Shown here piece by piece: positions 34,712-43,392 of a stretch of 64,000 bases of DNA. The stretch covers positions 62,001-126,000 of the forward strand of contig CAKVOU010000004.1 of the NCBI GenBank assembly GCA_934796165.1, given 5' to 3'. Source of the stretch: an uncultured Eubacteriales bacterium (GTDB taxonomy: Bacteria > Bacillota > Clostridia > Oscillospirales > CAG-272). The position numbers and the translations under genes are program-made. Under the pieces are notes generated by a model, which saw nothing but the letters and a program-made list of their open reading frames with translations, did not search any database and had not been told where the DNA came from. The stretch's first letter is position 1; each line of letters begins with the position of its first letter.

Positions 34712-34740
34712 TTGACAAGCCCCTCGGGGCGTGATATAAT
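34712..34740 (+). promoter_or_regulatory. consensus promoter of rplJ-rplL
   Basis: -35 TTGACA (34712-34717), 17 bp, -10 TATAAT (34735-34740). Confidence 0.9.
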
Positions 34741-34754
34741 CCATCTGTTATCCC

Positions 34755-34870
34755 AAGACAGCAGGTTCCCGTAAAAGCGTTCCGCTTCCCTGCCGAGGAG
34801 AAACTTCTCACTGAATATATCGGTAGGATCTTTCTTTCGGCATAGCTGTGCGCTCTGCGGGAGAAAGATT
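34755..34870 (+). promoter_or_regulatory. ribosomal protein L10 leader
   Basis: The leader between the promoter and rplJ has AAGACAGCAGG...CCTGCCGAGGAGAAAC, the shape of the Firmicute L10 leader. When L10(L12)4 is in excess it binds this structure and represses the operon. A later pairing of TCTTTC-type and GAAAGA-type segments (around 34829-34868) could form the alternative terminator. Confidence 0.75.
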
Positions 34871-34906
34871 TATTTTTTATTTATTTTTCAGGAAGGAGAA
34901 ATCACA

Positions 34907-35446
34907 ATGCCCAGTAAAGTAGTACTCGAGCAAAAGCAGAAGGCTGTTGCAGAACTTGCCGATCTGATGAAGAATGCTGCATCCGGCGTCATTGTCAACT
35001 ATCAGGGTATCACCGTTGACAACGATACCAAGATGCGTAAGGCACTCCGCGATGCAGGCGTCAAGTATATGGTCATGAAGAACACTCTGACCGGCAGAGC
35101 ATGCGACGAGGTCGGCTACGGTGAACTCAAGCAGTACCTCACCGGTATGACCGCGATCGCAGTCAGCGAGAACGACCCCGTTGCTCCCGCAAAGATCCTG
35201 AAGGAATATGCCGACAAGGTGGAGTCCTTCAATCTGCTTGCAGGCTTCGTTGACGGTGCCGTCATCGACGAAAAGACTGTGGAAGAGCTTGCTTCGATTC
35301 CCGCAAAGGAAGTCCTCATTGCAAAGTTCCTCGGCAGCATCAAGTCCCCCGTTTACGGTCTGGCTTATGCCCTCAAGGCAGTTGCAGACAAGAACGGCGA
35401 GGCTCCCGCAGCAGAAGCTGCGCCGGAAGCTCCCGCAGAGGCTTGA
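34907..35446 (+). CDS. rplJ: 50S ribosomal protein L10
   Basis: 179 aa. N-terminal rRNA-binding domain (VNYQGITVDNDTKMRKALRD, MKNTLTGRAC) and a C-terminal helix that binds L7/L12 dimers, ending in an Ala/Pro/Glu-rich tail. The start is MPSKVVLEQKQKAVAEL after AAGGAG. Base of the stalk. rplK and rplA, often upstream of rplJ, are not here. Confidence 0.98.
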   Translation: MPSKVVLEQKQKAVAELADLMKNAASGVIVNYQGITVDNDTKMRKALRDAGVKYMVMKNTLTGRACDEVGYGELKQYLTGMTAIAVSENDPVAPAKILKEYADKVESFNLLAGFVDGAVIDEKTVEELASIPAKEVLIAKFLGSIKSPVYGLAYALKAVADKNGEAPAAEAAPEAPAEA

Positions 35447-35550
35447 TTCCATACCCGTTTTCAATTAATCAGCCGGCTTGACCGGCTCCGAGTTGGCGCC
35501 GCGGCAAAGACGCGCCGATTAAATTTTGATCCATTCAGGAGGTATTTGAA

Positions 35551-35928
35551 ATGGCATCCGAAAAGATTACCGCTATTGTTGAAGAAATCAAGGGCCTGAC
35601 CATTCTCGAGCTGAACGACCTTGTCAAGGCAGTCGAGGAAGAGTTCGGCGTATCCGCAGCAGCTCCCGTCGGTGTTGCAGTTGCAGGCGCAGCAGCTCCC
35701 GCAGCAGAAGAGAAGACCGAGTTCGACGTCGTTCTGACCGGCTTTGACGCTGCTAAGAAGCTGTCCGTTATCAAGGTTGTCCGCGAGCTGACCGGTCTCG
35801 GTCTCGGCGACGCGAAGGCAGCTGTCGAGGGCGCTCCCAAGGCAATCAAGGAAGGCGTTTCCAAGGACGAAGCAGAGAAGGTCAAGGCTCAGCTCGTCGA
35901 GGCTGGCGCTACTGTCGAAGTGAAGTAA
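35551..35928 (+). CDS. rplL: 50S ribosomal protein L7/L12
   Basis: 125 aa. N-terminal dimerisation part (ITAIVEEIKGLTILELNDLV), an Ala/Pro hinge and the C-terminal domain with KLSVIKVVRELTGLGLGDAK. It forms the mobile stalk that recruits translation GTPases. AGGAGG precedes the ATG. Terminator at 35995. Confidence 0.99.
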   Translation: MASEKITAIVEEIKGLTILELNDLVKAVEEEFGVSAAAPVGVAVAGAAAPAAEEKTEFDVVLTGFDAAKKLSVIKVVRELTGLGLGDAKAAVEGAPKAIKEGVSKDEAEKVKAQLVEAGATVEVK

Positions 35929-35994
35929 TTTCTCCTTCTGCCCTTTGTGGCATTCGCGAAGAGCGGTGTCACGGCTGTCGGATAACTTCATTAG

Positions 35995-36030
35995 AAAAGG
36001 CGGAAACCGCATGGTTTCCGCCTTTTCGTA
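35995..36030 (+). terminator. rplJL terminator
   Basis: 14-bp perfect stem AAAAGGCGGAAACC / GGTTTCCGCCTTTT with loop GCAT. Confidence 0.85.
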
Positions 36031-36082
36031 TGTTGCGTTAAGCTTTGCGGCAAAAAGCCTCTCTCTCCGATTCCCTTCCCAT

Positions 36083-36121
36083 GAAAAAGCCGCGCGGGGA
36101 AATCTGCCCTGCGCGGCTTTG
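36083..36121 (-). terminator. probable glyS terminator
   Basis: Stem AAAGCCGCGC / GCGCGGCTTT (36086-36095 with 36111-36120), extended by GGG/CCC across a bulged T. On the minus strand a T run follows. Confidence 0.75.
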
Positions 36122-36148
36122 CTTCGGAATTCTGACGCACGGTTCAAA

Positions 36149-36247
36149 GTTGCGGCTCCGGCTCGCAGCCCCGATTTGCGACTTTGATTTGCTGCTCCGG
36201 CTTGCAGCCCTGATTTGCGACTTTGATTCGCGGCTTCGGCTCACGGC
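36149..36247. repeat. 39-bp tandem repeat, 2.5 copies
   Basis: Units at 36149-36187 and 36188-36226, and a partial one to 36247. Each has (C/T)GATTTGCGACTTTGA and a CTCCGGCT(C/T)GCAGCC block. Confidence 0.8.
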
Positions 36248-36316
36248 TTTTGCCCCATTAACCGTCGTACCCTTGTCTGAACCGTTCTGACCACTTGCCG
36301 GGAAGCATTGAAATAC

Positions 36317-37735
36317 TCAGAACGCGATCTTGCCCTCAATGTAACTCTTCAGCTCGGTAATCGGGATACGCACCTGCTCCATGGTGTCTCTGTCACGGAC
36401 GGTCACGCAGTTGTCCGCGGGAGAATTCTCATCGCCGACGGTCTGGAAGTCCACCGTAATGCAGAGAGGCGTTCCGATCTCGTCCTCGCGGCGGTAACGC
36501 TTGCCGATGGAGCCGGTCTCGTCGTAGTCCACGGAGAAGTACTTGGAGAGTTCGTCGTAGATCTCGCCTGCCTTGTCGCCGAGCTTCTTGGAAAGCGGGA
36601 GGATTGCCGCCTTGAAGGGCGCGAGCGCAGGATGCAGATGAAGCACGGTGCGGACATCGTTCTTTTCCGCGTCGATGACTTCTTCGTCATACGCGTCAAT
36701 GAGGAACGCAAGCGCAACACGGTCGGCACCGAGTGACGGCTCGATGACGTAGGGAATATAATGCTCATTGGTTTCGGGATCGAAGTAAGACAGATCCTTG
36801 CCGCTGTGGTTGGCGTGCTGGGTGAGGTCGTAATCGGTTCTGTCCGCAACGCCCCAGAGCTCGCCCCATCCGAACGGGAACAGGAACTCAAAGTCCGTGG
36901 TCGCCTTGGAATAGAAGCAAAGCTCCTCCTTGTCGTGGTCGCGGAGGCGGAGATGTTCGTCGGTCATGCCGAGGTCAAGCAGGAACTTGTGGCAGTAGTT
37001 CTTCCAGTAGTTGAACCATTCAAGGTCGGTGCCGGGCTTGCAGAAGAACTCCAGCTCCATCTGCTCAAACTCGCGGGTCCGGAAGGTGAAGTTACCGGGC
37101 GTGATCTCGTTCCGGAAGGACTTGCCGATCTGCGCCACGCCGAAAGGCAGTTTTTTGCGCGCGGAGCGCTGAATGTTCGGGAAGTTGACGAAGATTCCCT
37201 GCGCCGTTTCAGGGCGGAGGTACACGGTGGATGCGGAATCCTCGGTGACGCCGATAAAGGTCTTGAACATGAGGTTGAACTTCTTGATATCCGCAAAATC
37301 CGTGCCGCCGCAGACGGGGCACTTGATTCCCTTGTCCTTGATGTACTTGCTCATTTCCTCGAACGTCCAACCGGCAGGATTGTCGTCCAGCCCGTTCTGG
37401 AACGCGTAATCTTCGATCAGCTTATCTGCGCGGTGACGCGTCTTGCAGGACTTGCAGTCCATCAGCGGGTCGGAAAATCCGCCGACGTGACCCGACGCGA
37501 CCCATGTCTCGGGGTTCATGATAATCGCGCTGTCAAGGCCGACATTGTAGCGGCTCTCCTGCACGAACTTCTTCCACCACGCGCGCTTGACATTGTTCTT
37601 GAATTCAACGCCGAGGGGACCGTAATCCCACGAGTTTGCAAGTCCGCCGTAAATCTCGGAGCCGGGGAAAATGAACCCGCGGTTCTTGCACAGCGCGACG
37701 ATCTTATCCATTGTTTTATCCGAATTCTTCATCAT
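36317..37735 (-). CDS. glyS: glycyl-tRNA synthetase (dimeric class II)
   Basis: 472 aa. Class II synthetase of the alpha2 type: IYGGLANSWDYGPLGVEFKN, YLRPETAQGIFVNFPNI (motif 2 region), REFEQMELEFFC and EPSLGADRVALAFL (motif 3), then a C-terminal anticodon domain. The insertion holds CKSC and CPVC pairs that may bind zinc. It charges tRNA-Gly. The ATG at 37735 follows GGAG by eight bases. The longer frame to 37765 is not needed. Single gene with its own promoter. Confidence 0.96.
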   Translation of the reverse strand: MMKNSDKTMDKIVALCKNRGFIFPGSEIYGGLANSWDYGPLGVEFKNNVKRAWWKKFVQESRYNVGLDSAIIMNPETWVASGHVGGFSDPLMDCKSCKTRHRADKLIEDYAFQNGLDDNPAGWTFEEMSKYIKDKGIKCPVCGGTDFADIKKFNLMFKTFIGVTEDSASTVYLRPETAQGIFVNFPNIQRSARKKLPFGVAQIGKSFRNEITPGNFTFRTREFEQMELEFFCKPGTDLEWFNYWKNYCHKFLLDLGMTDEHLRLRDHDKEELCFYSKATTDFEFLFPFGWGELWGVADRTDYDLTQHANHSGKDLSYFDPETNEHYIPYVIEPSLGADRVALAFLIDAYDEEVIDAEKNDVRTVLHLHPALAPFKAAILPLSKKLGDKAGEIYDELSKYFSVDYDETGSIGKRYRREDEIGTPLCITVDFQTVGDENSPADNCVTVRDRDTMEQVRIPITELKSYIEGKIAF

Positions 37736-37783
37736 ATGTTCTTCTCCAGAGCCGCTATGCGGCATTGAATTTCATAATGTAAT

Positions 37784-37812
37784 ATTATAGCATGGCAGGC
37801 TTCGCTTGTCAA
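37784..37812 (-). promoter_or_regulatory. consensus promoter of glyS
   Basis: Minus strand: -35 TTGACA (37807-37812), 17 bp, -10 TATAAT (37784-37789). Confidence 0.9.
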
Positions 37813-38018
37813 GGCTTGGGGGCAAATCGGGGGAACCGGGATGATGTTTCAGGTGCGCGCGAACGGAGGGAGCATCGGGCAAAGCGGGACACGCGGTGCC
37901 GCCGGGATATTTCCGGCGTGCGACAAATAGCTGTAAAGATCCGCGGATAGGGTGACGTTGCCCGGAAAGAATCACCGGAAAGGGAATCCCCTGTTTTGCC
38001 GGAACGTTTGACGCAAGG

Positions 38019-39236
38019 TCACTTTTTCTTGATGCGCCGCCAGTATTCCGCCGCCGCCTGTTCGGTTTTGTTCTGCCCCGGCGTGTAATATGTTTTTCCC
38101 GCGATATCCCGCGGCAGATAGGTCTGATCAACCCAATGGTCGGGGTAATCATGCGGGTATTTGTAGCCGCGGAAGAGCGGGCTTTGCAGGATCTCGGGCA
38201 CTTCCCTGCCAAGCCCCGCTTCGACATCCGCCATCGCCGCCGTCACCGCCGCGTCTGCGGCGTTGGACTTGGGTGCCGTCGCAAGCAGAATCGTCGCGTT
38301 GGCAAGCGGGATCTTCGCCTCCGGCATTCCCAGCTCCATTGCCGATTCACAGGCGGCACGGGTGACGACCGCCGCAAGCGGATAGGCAAGCCCCACGTCC
38401 TCCGACGCCATGACCTGAAGTCTGCGGCAAACGGAGATCAGTTCCCCGAGGGAGAGGAGCTTTGCAAGATAGAAGACCGCCGCGTCCGGATCGGAGCCGC
38501 GGACGGACTTTTGCAGGCAGGACAACAGGTCGTAATGCGTGTCATCGTCGAAGTTACCGACCTTTACATGGAACTGCCCGATTTCCTCTTTGGTAATCTC
38601 GTCTTCTGCCGCATAAAACGCGTTTTCGGTCAGCCCGATCGCGCGGCGGACATCGCCCCCCGTACATTTTGCGATATATGCAAGTGTTTCATCGGTCGCG
38701 CGCTTGTCGGTCTTCCCGGTTTCATTGAGATATTCGACCGCCCGGCGGAGCGCGGGAACGCACTCTTCCGCCGAAACAGGACGGAACTCAAACAGGGACG
38801 AGCGGGAGATGATCGCGTTATATACATAAAAATGCGGGTTTTCCGTGGTGGATGCGATGAGCGTTACCCTGCCGTCCTCGATATATTCGAGCAGCGACTG
38901 CTGCTGTTTTTTGTTGAAATACTGGATCTCGTCAAGGTACAGGAGCACCCCTCCGCTTCCGAACACGTTGTCGGTCTCGCGGATGACCTCCTTGACATCG
39001 GAAAGAGAGGCGCTTGTCGCGTTGAGACGGCGGAACATCATACCGGATTCTTTTGCGATAATCTCCGCGGCGGTCGTTTTTCCCGTACCGGGTGGTCCGT
39101 AAAAGATCATGTTGGTCACGCGTCCCGCGTCAAGCATCCGACGGAGCACGCCGGTTTTTCCGACAAGACGCGACTGCCCGACCATTTCGTCGAAATTCTT
39201 CGGGCGGAGCACGTCGGCAAGCTGTGTATTCTTCAA
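38019..39236 (-). CDS. rarA: RarA/MgsA-type AAA+ recombination factor
   Basis: About 405 aa. A clamp-loader-related AAA+ ATPase active at stalled replication forks. Walker A is GPPGTGKTTAAEII, Walker B LLYLDEIQYFNK, sensor STTENPHF. The C-terminal part includes GSDPDAAVFYLAKLL and ASEDVGLAYPLA, which set RarA apart from other clamp loaders. The TTG at 39236 is preferred because GGGAAGGTG sits five bases before it. The ATG at 39266 would overlap the csaB stop (ATGA) but has no ribosome binding site. Probably co-transcribed with csaB. Confidence 0.93.
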   Translation of the reverse strand: MKNTQLADVLRPKNFDEMVGQSRLVGKTGVLRRMLDAGRVTNMIFYGPPGTGKTTAAEIIAKESGMMFRRLNATSASLSDVKEVIRETDNVFGSGGVLLYLDEIQYFNKKQQQSLLEYIEDGRVTLIASTTENPHFYVYNAIISRSSLFEFRPVSAEECVPALRRAVEYLNETGKTDKRATDETLAYIAKCTGGDVRRAIGLTENAFYAAEDEITKEEIGQFHVKVGNFDDDTHYDLLSCLQKSVRGSDPDAAVFYLAKLLSLGELISVCRRLQVMASEDVGLAYPLAAVVTRAACESAMELGMPEAKIPLANATILLATAPKSNAADAAVTAAMADVEAGLGREVPEILQSPLFRGYKYPHDYPDHWVDQTYLPRDIAGKTYYTPGQNKTEQAAAEYWRRIKKK

Positions 39237-39262
39237 GGTGTCACCTTCCCTTTGCCGCTTGG

Positions 39263-41641
39263 TCAATGCAGAACGAACGAAAGGACCCGGTCCAGATCCT
39301 CTTCCGCGCGGCGCACCAACTTCTCGCGGGTACTTTTTATATTATCGCATATTTCCTCTCTTCTTTCAAGTAGTTTGCCGAAATGCGCCGCGATTTTTTC
39401 CGGGGAAACGGCGGGAAGCGTCACCGCTTCGGGGAGTCCCGCCAGTTCCGCAAATGCTCCGATCTTAGGGTCGCTTCCACCGATCCCGACCGCGGGAATC
39501 CCCGCCGAAACCGCGAAAATCAACAAATGCAAACGCATAGACAGTGCGGCGACGCAGTAAGAAAGAATTCCCAGAGTTTCGCGCGGAGAAAGTCCTGTGA
39601 TTACCCGTCCGCCGAAGCCGACCGTAGCAGCGATCTCCTTTGCCGCATCCGAATCCTTCATGGGAAAGAGCGGAAAATACAGCGGGGTCAGACGATTGCG
39701 GCGGCAGACCTCGGAGACAAGGACCGCCAGCTTTGCGCGCTCGTATTCCCCTGCGGCTCCCGCGGCGACGGCGAGGTATCTGCCGTTTTCCCTGTCGATC
39801 CGAAAACGCTTTAAGAGTACCGCGATTCTGTCCGGTTCCGCCGGAGTAAGCAGGAACGCGGGATCCGCCCCAAGACGGATTTTTTCCTCCGGAACACCGA
39901 GTCGCACCAGATCTTCCATGGATCGCCCGTCCCTGACGCTTACATACGCGGCGCGCCCAAGTTCTTTCGCAACGCGCCGGGAAGCGCCGGTCCCGCGTAT
40001 CGGTCCGACCCCGCCGGAAAGCATCACTGTGGGGATTTTGCGACGGTTTGCCGTTTTCAGGAGCGCCAGATAATAGGTGAGCGACCGCTCGCTTGTCAGA
40101 TTCTGCAAAAGCGATCCGCCACCCATCAGATACGCCGATGCGCCCTTCATGGCGCGATGAATCTCAAGCGGCGAGGTTCGTGAGAAGCACAGGGCGGCAT
40201 ACCGTTTTGCGTCGCGTTCCGGCTGACGGGAAAGAAACGCGACGGAAAGCTCCGGATGAGTCATGCGGATACGGTCCGTGAGCGCTTCCGCCACCGCGTC
40301 ATCCCCCGTATTGCCATACCCGAAGTACCCGCCGAAAAGCAGGTATTTCCCGGACAAAGGGCGCGGAAGTGTCTCGTAAAACGCAAGCAGTTTTGCGGCA
40401 CATTCTTCGGCAGAATGGTGGTTGCGTATTTCGGCGCGGTTGCGCTCCCCCAAGGAATGAAGAACCTCATCCGGCGCGGCAAGAAGCGTCGTAAGGTCAT
40501 AAAACAGGCGTTCCGCATACCCGTCTTCTCCGATCGCGGACGGGGTTCCGTAGCCGCGGCAGGTGTAATTGGTCGCCTCCGCCGAAGCGCGCGTTCCGTC
40601 ATCCAACACGCCGAGATATCCCTCGTTTCCCGCAAGGATCACCGTTTTCCCGACCGCCGCGGCTTCCATGGCGGCACGGGATACGCCGACAAACAGGTCG
40701 CACCGGCGGAGTACCGGGAGCGGATCGGCAAGTTCCCCAAGCATGGTGACACCGTTTTCCTTTGCAAGCGACGAAAGGCGGGAATACGCTTCCCCGCCGC
40801 CCGCCACGGATATTCTGACCCCGGGAAACGATGAACGGATTCTCGGTGTCAGACGGAGCAGGATTTCTGCCGCAAGGGAACAGTCGTCATCCAGCCGGCT
40901 GAGAAACAGAATTTCGCGTGGCTTGTGTTCTTCCGCTGAGCATGATGCCTGCGTTGCGGTTTCTTCCGGGAGCGGAGCGTTTCCCGTGACGGGAGCCGGC
41001 GCTTCATCCGCCGCTTCCATCAGAAAATCCAACCGCCTGCCGGCATCCGCAGGACGGTCGGCATCTGTTCCGGAAACGCCGTTTTGCCGCTTGTTCCCGT
41101 CCGGCAGACAGGTTTCTTCATCACCTGCAGGGGAGAAATAATCGCAATCAATTCCGTTCCGGATTACCGTGACCCGGTCGGGGTTCAGGTCATACGTATC
41201 GCAAAGATAGGTGCGCAGATCCTCGCTGACGGCAACGGTTCCGTCGCCCCAGTCGGAGAGGCGGCGATAAAGCGGCGTCACGCGGAACGCCGCGTGGCAG
41301 GTTACCGCAAACCGGAAACCGGCATCGTTTCCGATGTGCCGCTTCACGCGACCGACCAGATAAGCCGGAATCCGTGCGTGTGCGTGAACCACGTCAAACC
41401 GCTCCGCACGGAGAAAATCGCACAGCATCCGATAGGCGCGGGAAAGCTCCGCAGGTTTTGGGGAGCCGAGCGGCATCACATGATGTGCAAAGCCCTCCTT
41501 TGACAACTGTTCCGCCGTCGCGCCGCCGGATGATGCGAGCACCACCGTATGTCCGGCGGCGCGGAGCGCACGGGAGAGCGACGCGATGTGAGTTTCCACG
41601 CCGCCGGTTCCGAGAAACGATGTTATCATCAATATCTTCAT
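39263..41641 (-). CDS. csaB: glycosyltransferase-polysaccharide pyruvyl transferase (CsaB) fusion
   Basis: 792 aa two-part protein. The first ~400 residues are a GT-B fold glycosyltransferase of the GT4 type (MKILMITSFLGTGGVETHI, VHAHARIPAYLVGR, later FVGVSRAAMEAAAVGKTVIL). The rest is the CsaB pyruvyl transferase, starting LLFGGYFGYGNTGDDAVAEA and including GGGSLLQNLTSERS and AVGIGGSDPKI. CsaB puts pyruvate on the wall polysaccharide that SLH-domain proteins bind. The fusion suggests that one polypeptide makes and then pyruvylates a sugar unit. A Thr/Pro/Glu-rich insertion (about 195-260) lies in the first domain. The ATG at 41641 has its GAAGGTGA site inside a hairpin. Confidence 0.9.
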   Translation of the reverse strand: MKILMITSFLGTGGVETHIASLSRALRAAGHTVVLASSGGATAEQLSKEGFAHHVMPLGSPKPAELSRAYRMLCDFLRAERFDVVHAHARIPAYLVGRVKRHIGNDAGFRFAVTCHAAFRVTPLYRRLSDWGDGTVAVSEDLRTYLCDTYDLNPDRVTVIRNGIDCDYFSPAGDEETCLPDGNKRQNGVSGTDADRPADAGRRLDFLMEAADEAPAPVTGNAPLPEETATQASCSAEEHKPREILFLSRLDDDCSLAAEILLRLTPRIRSSFPGVRISVAGGGEAYSRLSSLAKENGVTMLGELADPLPVLRRCDLFVGVSRAAMEAAAVGKTVILAGNEGYLGVLDDGTRASAEATNYTCRGYGTPSAIGEDGYAERLFYDLTTLLAAPDEVLHSLGERNRAEIRNHHSAEECAAKLLAFYETLPRPLSGKYLLFGGYFGYGNTGDDAVAEALTDRIRMTHPELSVAFLSRQPERDAKRYAALCFSRTSPLEIHRAMKGASAYLMGGGSLLQNLTSERSLTYYLALLKTANRRKIPTVMLSGGVGPIRGTGASRRVAKELGRAAYVSVRDGRSMEDLVRLGVPEEKIRLGADPAFLLTPAEPDRIAVLLKRFRIDRENGRYLAVAAGAAGEYERAKLAVLVSEVCRRNRLTPLYFPLFPMKDSDAAKEIAATVGFGGRVITGLSPRETLGILSYCVAALSMRLHLLIFAVSAGIPAVGIGGSDPKIGAFAELAGLPEAVTLPAVSPEKIAAHFGKLLERREEICDNIKSTREKLVRRAEEDLDRVLSFVLH

Positions 41642-41642
41642 A

Positions 41643-41686
41643 AAAAAATCACCTTCGGTGGAAGTATCCTCCAAAGGTGATTTTTC
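41643..41686 (-). terminator. hairpin with T run overlapping the csaB ribosome binding site
   Basis: Minus strand: AAAAATCACCTT pairs with AAGGTGATTTTT, an 18-nt loop can pair inside (TGGA with TCCA), and seven T directly precede the csaB ATG. It terminates the fur-exporter unit, and the same 3' arm contains the csaB Shine-Dalgarno sequence. Confidence 0.75.
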
Positions 41687-41877
41687 TATTCACCGGACAC
41701 ACGATCCGGCACGCAGGCGACTGCCGCAATAAAGTCGTTTTTCGCAGAACCTCGTCCGGAACCGGAATCCGTGCGGCGGAATCGAAAAATGCGAACAATT
41801 CGGCTTCAGGAGCGGAGCAGACCCGCCCGGCGGCTTTACCGGAAACGGGAAGCGTCACGCAGACGCCGAAAAAGCGA

Positions 41878-42747
41878 TCAGAGAATGGGAATCAGTCCGA
41901 CCAGCGTTCCGGCAACGACGGAGATCGCATAAAGTGCGACCGTAATCCGGAGACTGTCCGTGCGGGGACGGTTGGATCTCCAGAGGATCAGGAGCGCCAC
42001 GCCGCCGTTGACCAGAAGTCCCGCCATCATAGGACCCGCACCGATCACGCCGGCGACGTACAGTTCCGTCAGCACGACCGACGCGGAGCAGTTGGGGATG
42101 AGCCCGATGAGTGCGGCGATCATTTCGGATACGAACGGAATGTCCGGGAAAAATCCGGCGATACGGTCTTCTCCGACGACACCGAATACAAGATTCAGAA
42201 GCACCGACACGACAAAAATGATCAGGATAACAGTCAGGCTGTGAGAAATTGCACCGCGCAGGATACCATGTCCGTGCGTCTCACAACGCTCTGCGCCAAA
42301 CTCGCCAAGCCCCTCGGTGACCTCAACGCGGCGGCGGTGAGACATCACGGCATCCACCGCAAAACCGACCGTCACGCCGATGAGAAATTTCAATCCGAGA
42401 ATCAGAAAAATCTTCGGGAGCGGAACCCGATCGGCTTCCGACAAAAGGATCGGCAGCATTTCGTCCGACGTAGCAAGAATGATGGAAAACAGAGTGCCGA
42501 CGCTGACGACACGCGCCGCATAGAATTCCGCCGCCGCACCGGACAATCCGCATTGCGGGATCACGCCGAGCGCGCCGCCGAAAAGAGGACCGAGGCGTCC
42601 CGCCTTGCGGATCAGATGTTCCATGTGCTGCGACATATGATGCTCGACATACTCGATGAGAAGGTAAGTCAGAAACAGAATCGGCAGAATCTTGGCGCTG
42701 TCGATGAGCGCGTCAAGAAGCGCATCCTTTACAAGCTCCCACGACAT
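41878..42747 (-). CDS. putative metal exporter, ArsP_2 / 'manganese transporter' family
   Basis: 289 aa with about eight to nine membrane segments. Two related halves carry GVIPQCGLSGAAAEFYAARV and GLIPNCSASVVLTELYVAGV, an internal duplication with PxC(G/S) motifs typical of the 10-TM heavy-metal exporter group (ArsP_2). Such proteins are annotated as putative manganese or heavy-metal transporters. The ion is not certain. A His/Cys segment (ERCETHGHG) lies between the halves. The ATG at 42747 overlaps the end of the Fur-type regulator gene by 19 bp, so the two are coupled. Confidence 0.8.
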   Translation of the reverse strand: MSWELVKDALLDALIDSAKILPILFLTYLLIEYVEHHMSQHMEHLIRKAGRLGPLFGGALGVIPQCGLSGAAAEFYAARVVSVGTLFSIILATSDEMLPILLSEADRVPLPKIFLILGLKFLIGVTVGFAVDAVMSHRRRVEVTEGLGEFGAERCETHGHGILRGAISHSLTVILIIFVVSVLLNLVFGVVGEDRIAGFFPDIPFVSEMIAALIGLIPNCSASVVLTELYVAGVIGAGPMMAGLLVNGGVALLILWRSNRPRTDSLRITVALYAISVVAGTLVGLIPIL

Positions 42748-43187
42748 GACTTTTCCGCCGCCTTTCTGCATTTTCCGCAGATTCCGTAAAGGATACTGCG
42801 CCCGCTGTCCACCGTAAAGCCGTGATCATCCCGGATATGGCGGAGCAGTTCCTCGCTCATGTCGCATTCCAGATGCACAATCTCCCCGCAGGACACGCAC
42901 TTGAGGTGAAAATGATGTGCGCAGTCGTGCGCGCCCATGTACTGATACAGATACTTGTTCCCGTCGGCGTGAAAGCGACGGACAAGCCGATCGTCGCAAA
43001 GCCCGGAGAGTTGGCGGTAAACGCTGCTTTTCCCCGGAGCTTTTCTGCGGGTCTTCCCGGAGGCTTCCCCTTTTTGTTTTTCGTCCGACGACAGGTGTTC
43101 GTATATTTCATCCGCGGTAAACTGGCAATCGGGATGTTCGATAAAAAAATCCACCAGTTTCTTTTTTCCAACGGTACTGTAAGCCAT
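42729..43187 (-). CDS. Fur-family metal-dependent repressor
   Basis: 152 aa. N-terminal winged helix (FTADEIYEHLSSDEKQKGEA with a Lys/Arg-rich insertion, then KSSVYRQLSGLCDDRLVRRF). The C-terminal metal domain has HDCAHHFHLKCVSCGEIVHLEC and a late CGKC, giving the two CxxC pairs of the structural zinc site and a His-rich sensing site. Fur, Zur, PerR and Mur cannot be told apart from sequence alone. The linked exporter suggests a manganese or heavy-metal role. The start at 43187 follows GGGGGA. Two inverted repeats flank its promoter, pointing to autoregulation. Confidence 0.88.
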   Translation of the reverse strand: MAYSTVGKKKLVDFFIEHPDCQFTADEIYEHLSSDEKQKGEASGKTRRKAPGKSSVYRQLSGLCDDRLVRRFHADGNKYLYQYMGAHDCAHHFHLKCVSCGEIVHLECDMSEELLRHIRDDHGFTVDSGRSILYGICGKCRKAAEKSCRGSL

Positions 43188-43235
43188 ACAATTCCCCCGG
43201 TTCTGTCTTTTCATTCGCGTTAACGGGTTGCTCTT

Positions 43236-43252
43236 TTGAGAACCGTTCTCAA
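43236..43252. promoter_or_regulatory. Fur-type operator 1 (perfect 8-1-8 inverted repeat)
   Basis: TTGAGAAC-C-GTTCTCAA, next to the -10 box on its downstream side. Confidence 0.75.
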
Positions 43253-43280
43253 TTTTACTACGCGAGTTGCGATTTGTCAA
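43252..43280 (-). promoter_or_regulatory. promoter of the fur-exporter unit
   Basis: Minus strand: -35 TTGACA (43275-43280), 17 bp, -10 TAAAAT (43252-43257). Confidence 0.85.
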
Positions 43281-43286
43281 GAGAAT

Positions 43287-43303
43287 TTGAGAAAGATTCT
43301 TAA
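43287..43303. promoter_or_regulatory. Fur-type operator 2 (imperfect inverted repeat)
   Basis: TTGAGAAAGATTCTTAA, seven bases upstream of the -35 box. It is a weaker match to operator 1. Confidence 0.6.
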
Positions 43304-43392
43304 ATTTGTGCTGCAAACAAAAAATGACGGCGAAGGTAGACGGGTTACTGCGGAAGCGGGAACACCAAGCGGGCACGGAACACGCGGGCGAA

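Larger units (their letters stand above)
35929..36316. other. spacer with terminators and short tandem repeat
   Basis: 388 bp between convergent rplL and glyS. It contains the rplL terminator, the probable glyS terminator and a 39-bp repeat. No gene was seen. Confidence 0.7.
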
